Below are positions 6,100 to 6,120 of a stretch of DNA of 6,120 bases, piece after piece. Below the pieces are notes generated by a model. The model did not search any database. It was given only the letters and a program-made list of their open reading frames with translations, and was not told where the DNA came from. Position 1 is the stretch's first letter. Each line of letters opens with the position of its first letter. Made by a program: the position numbers and the translations under genes. The DNA comes from an uncultured Lachnospiraceae bacterium. Its GTDB lineage: Bacteria > Bacillota > Clostridia > Lachnospirales > Lachnospiraceae. The stretch covers positions 1 through 6,120 of the forward strand of contig CANSYV010000100.1 in NCBI GenBank assembly GCA_947651335.1. Reading direction: 5' to 3'.

Positions 6100-6120
6100 C
6101 ATCAACCTCGATCAATTCAT
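6092..6120 (-). CDS. YefM/Phd-type antitoxin, last 8 codons only
   Basis: Upstream of the toxin on the reverse strand a frame enters from the window edge, reads ELIEVDDD and stops at TAA (6094-6092), overlapping the toxin start by 8 nt. The acidic tail and tight overlap are what is expected of the antitoxin that precedes yoeB and neutralises the toxin through its C-terminus. Only the tail is visible, so the family is inferred from the partner and the position. Confidence 0.65.

Noticed and set aside
1..6120. CRISPR array, tRNA/rRNA genes, known riboswitches
   Set aside because: No regularly spaced repeats, cloverleaf-like sequence or recognised riboswitch core was seen on either strand by eye.

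Overview
The window looks like chromosome from a mid-GC, low-complexity-free Firmicute, most likely a gut Lachnospiraceae-type Clostridium relative. This rests on strong AGGAGG-like ribosome binding sites, sigma-A-type promoters, and the family variants seen (URO-D family methyltransferase, PucR-like regulator, Gram-positive-type uridine phosphorylase). The genus call is inference; no taxonomic search was possible.

Layout. The left half is read leftwards. An SLC13/DASS-like permease (start at 3094) is followed after 20 nt by a URO-D family (MtaA/CmuA-like) methyltransferase ending at 645. A short hairpin terminator follows, and its T-tract runs straight into an extended -10 promoter for a third leftward gene. 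That gene is the N-terminal 191 codons of a PucR-like transcription regulator which leaves the window at position 1. Its last ~15 codons in the window are hairpin-rich and GC-rich, and may be a mobile-element junction rather than regulator sequence.

The 297-bp divergent intergenic region (3095-3391) is dense with signals. It holds a leftward promoter lying in a 64-bp interrupted palindrome (26 of 32 base pairs symmetric), a second nested inverted repeat, and a perfect consensus rightward promoter (TTGACA-17-TATAAT). The rightward operon (3392-5804) contains a 37-residue single-pass membrane miniprotein, an AIR-synthase-like (PurM/HypE fold) protein without the HypE C-terminal cysteine, the wobble-base tRNA methyltransferase TrmL, and a uridine phosphorylase whose start overlaps the trmL stop by 4 nt.

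At the right edge, facing the uridine phosphorylase gene, is a YoeB-type toxin with all catalytic residues present. The last 8 codons of its antitoxin overlap the toxin start and run off the window. The toxin transcript has a likely terminator hairpin buried in the 3' end of the uridine phosphorylase gene.

How the genes may work together (inference): the permease could import a methylated or anionic substrate for the corrinoid-methyltransferase-like enzyme, and the adjacent PucR-like protein is a reasonable candidate regulator, possibly through the 64-bp palindrome over the permease promoter. The rightward operon mixes nucleoside salvage and tRNA modification. No overtly novel defence or mobile system is visible. 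The least explained elements are the large palindrome, the miniprotein, the AIR-synthase-like protein and the left-edge junction.
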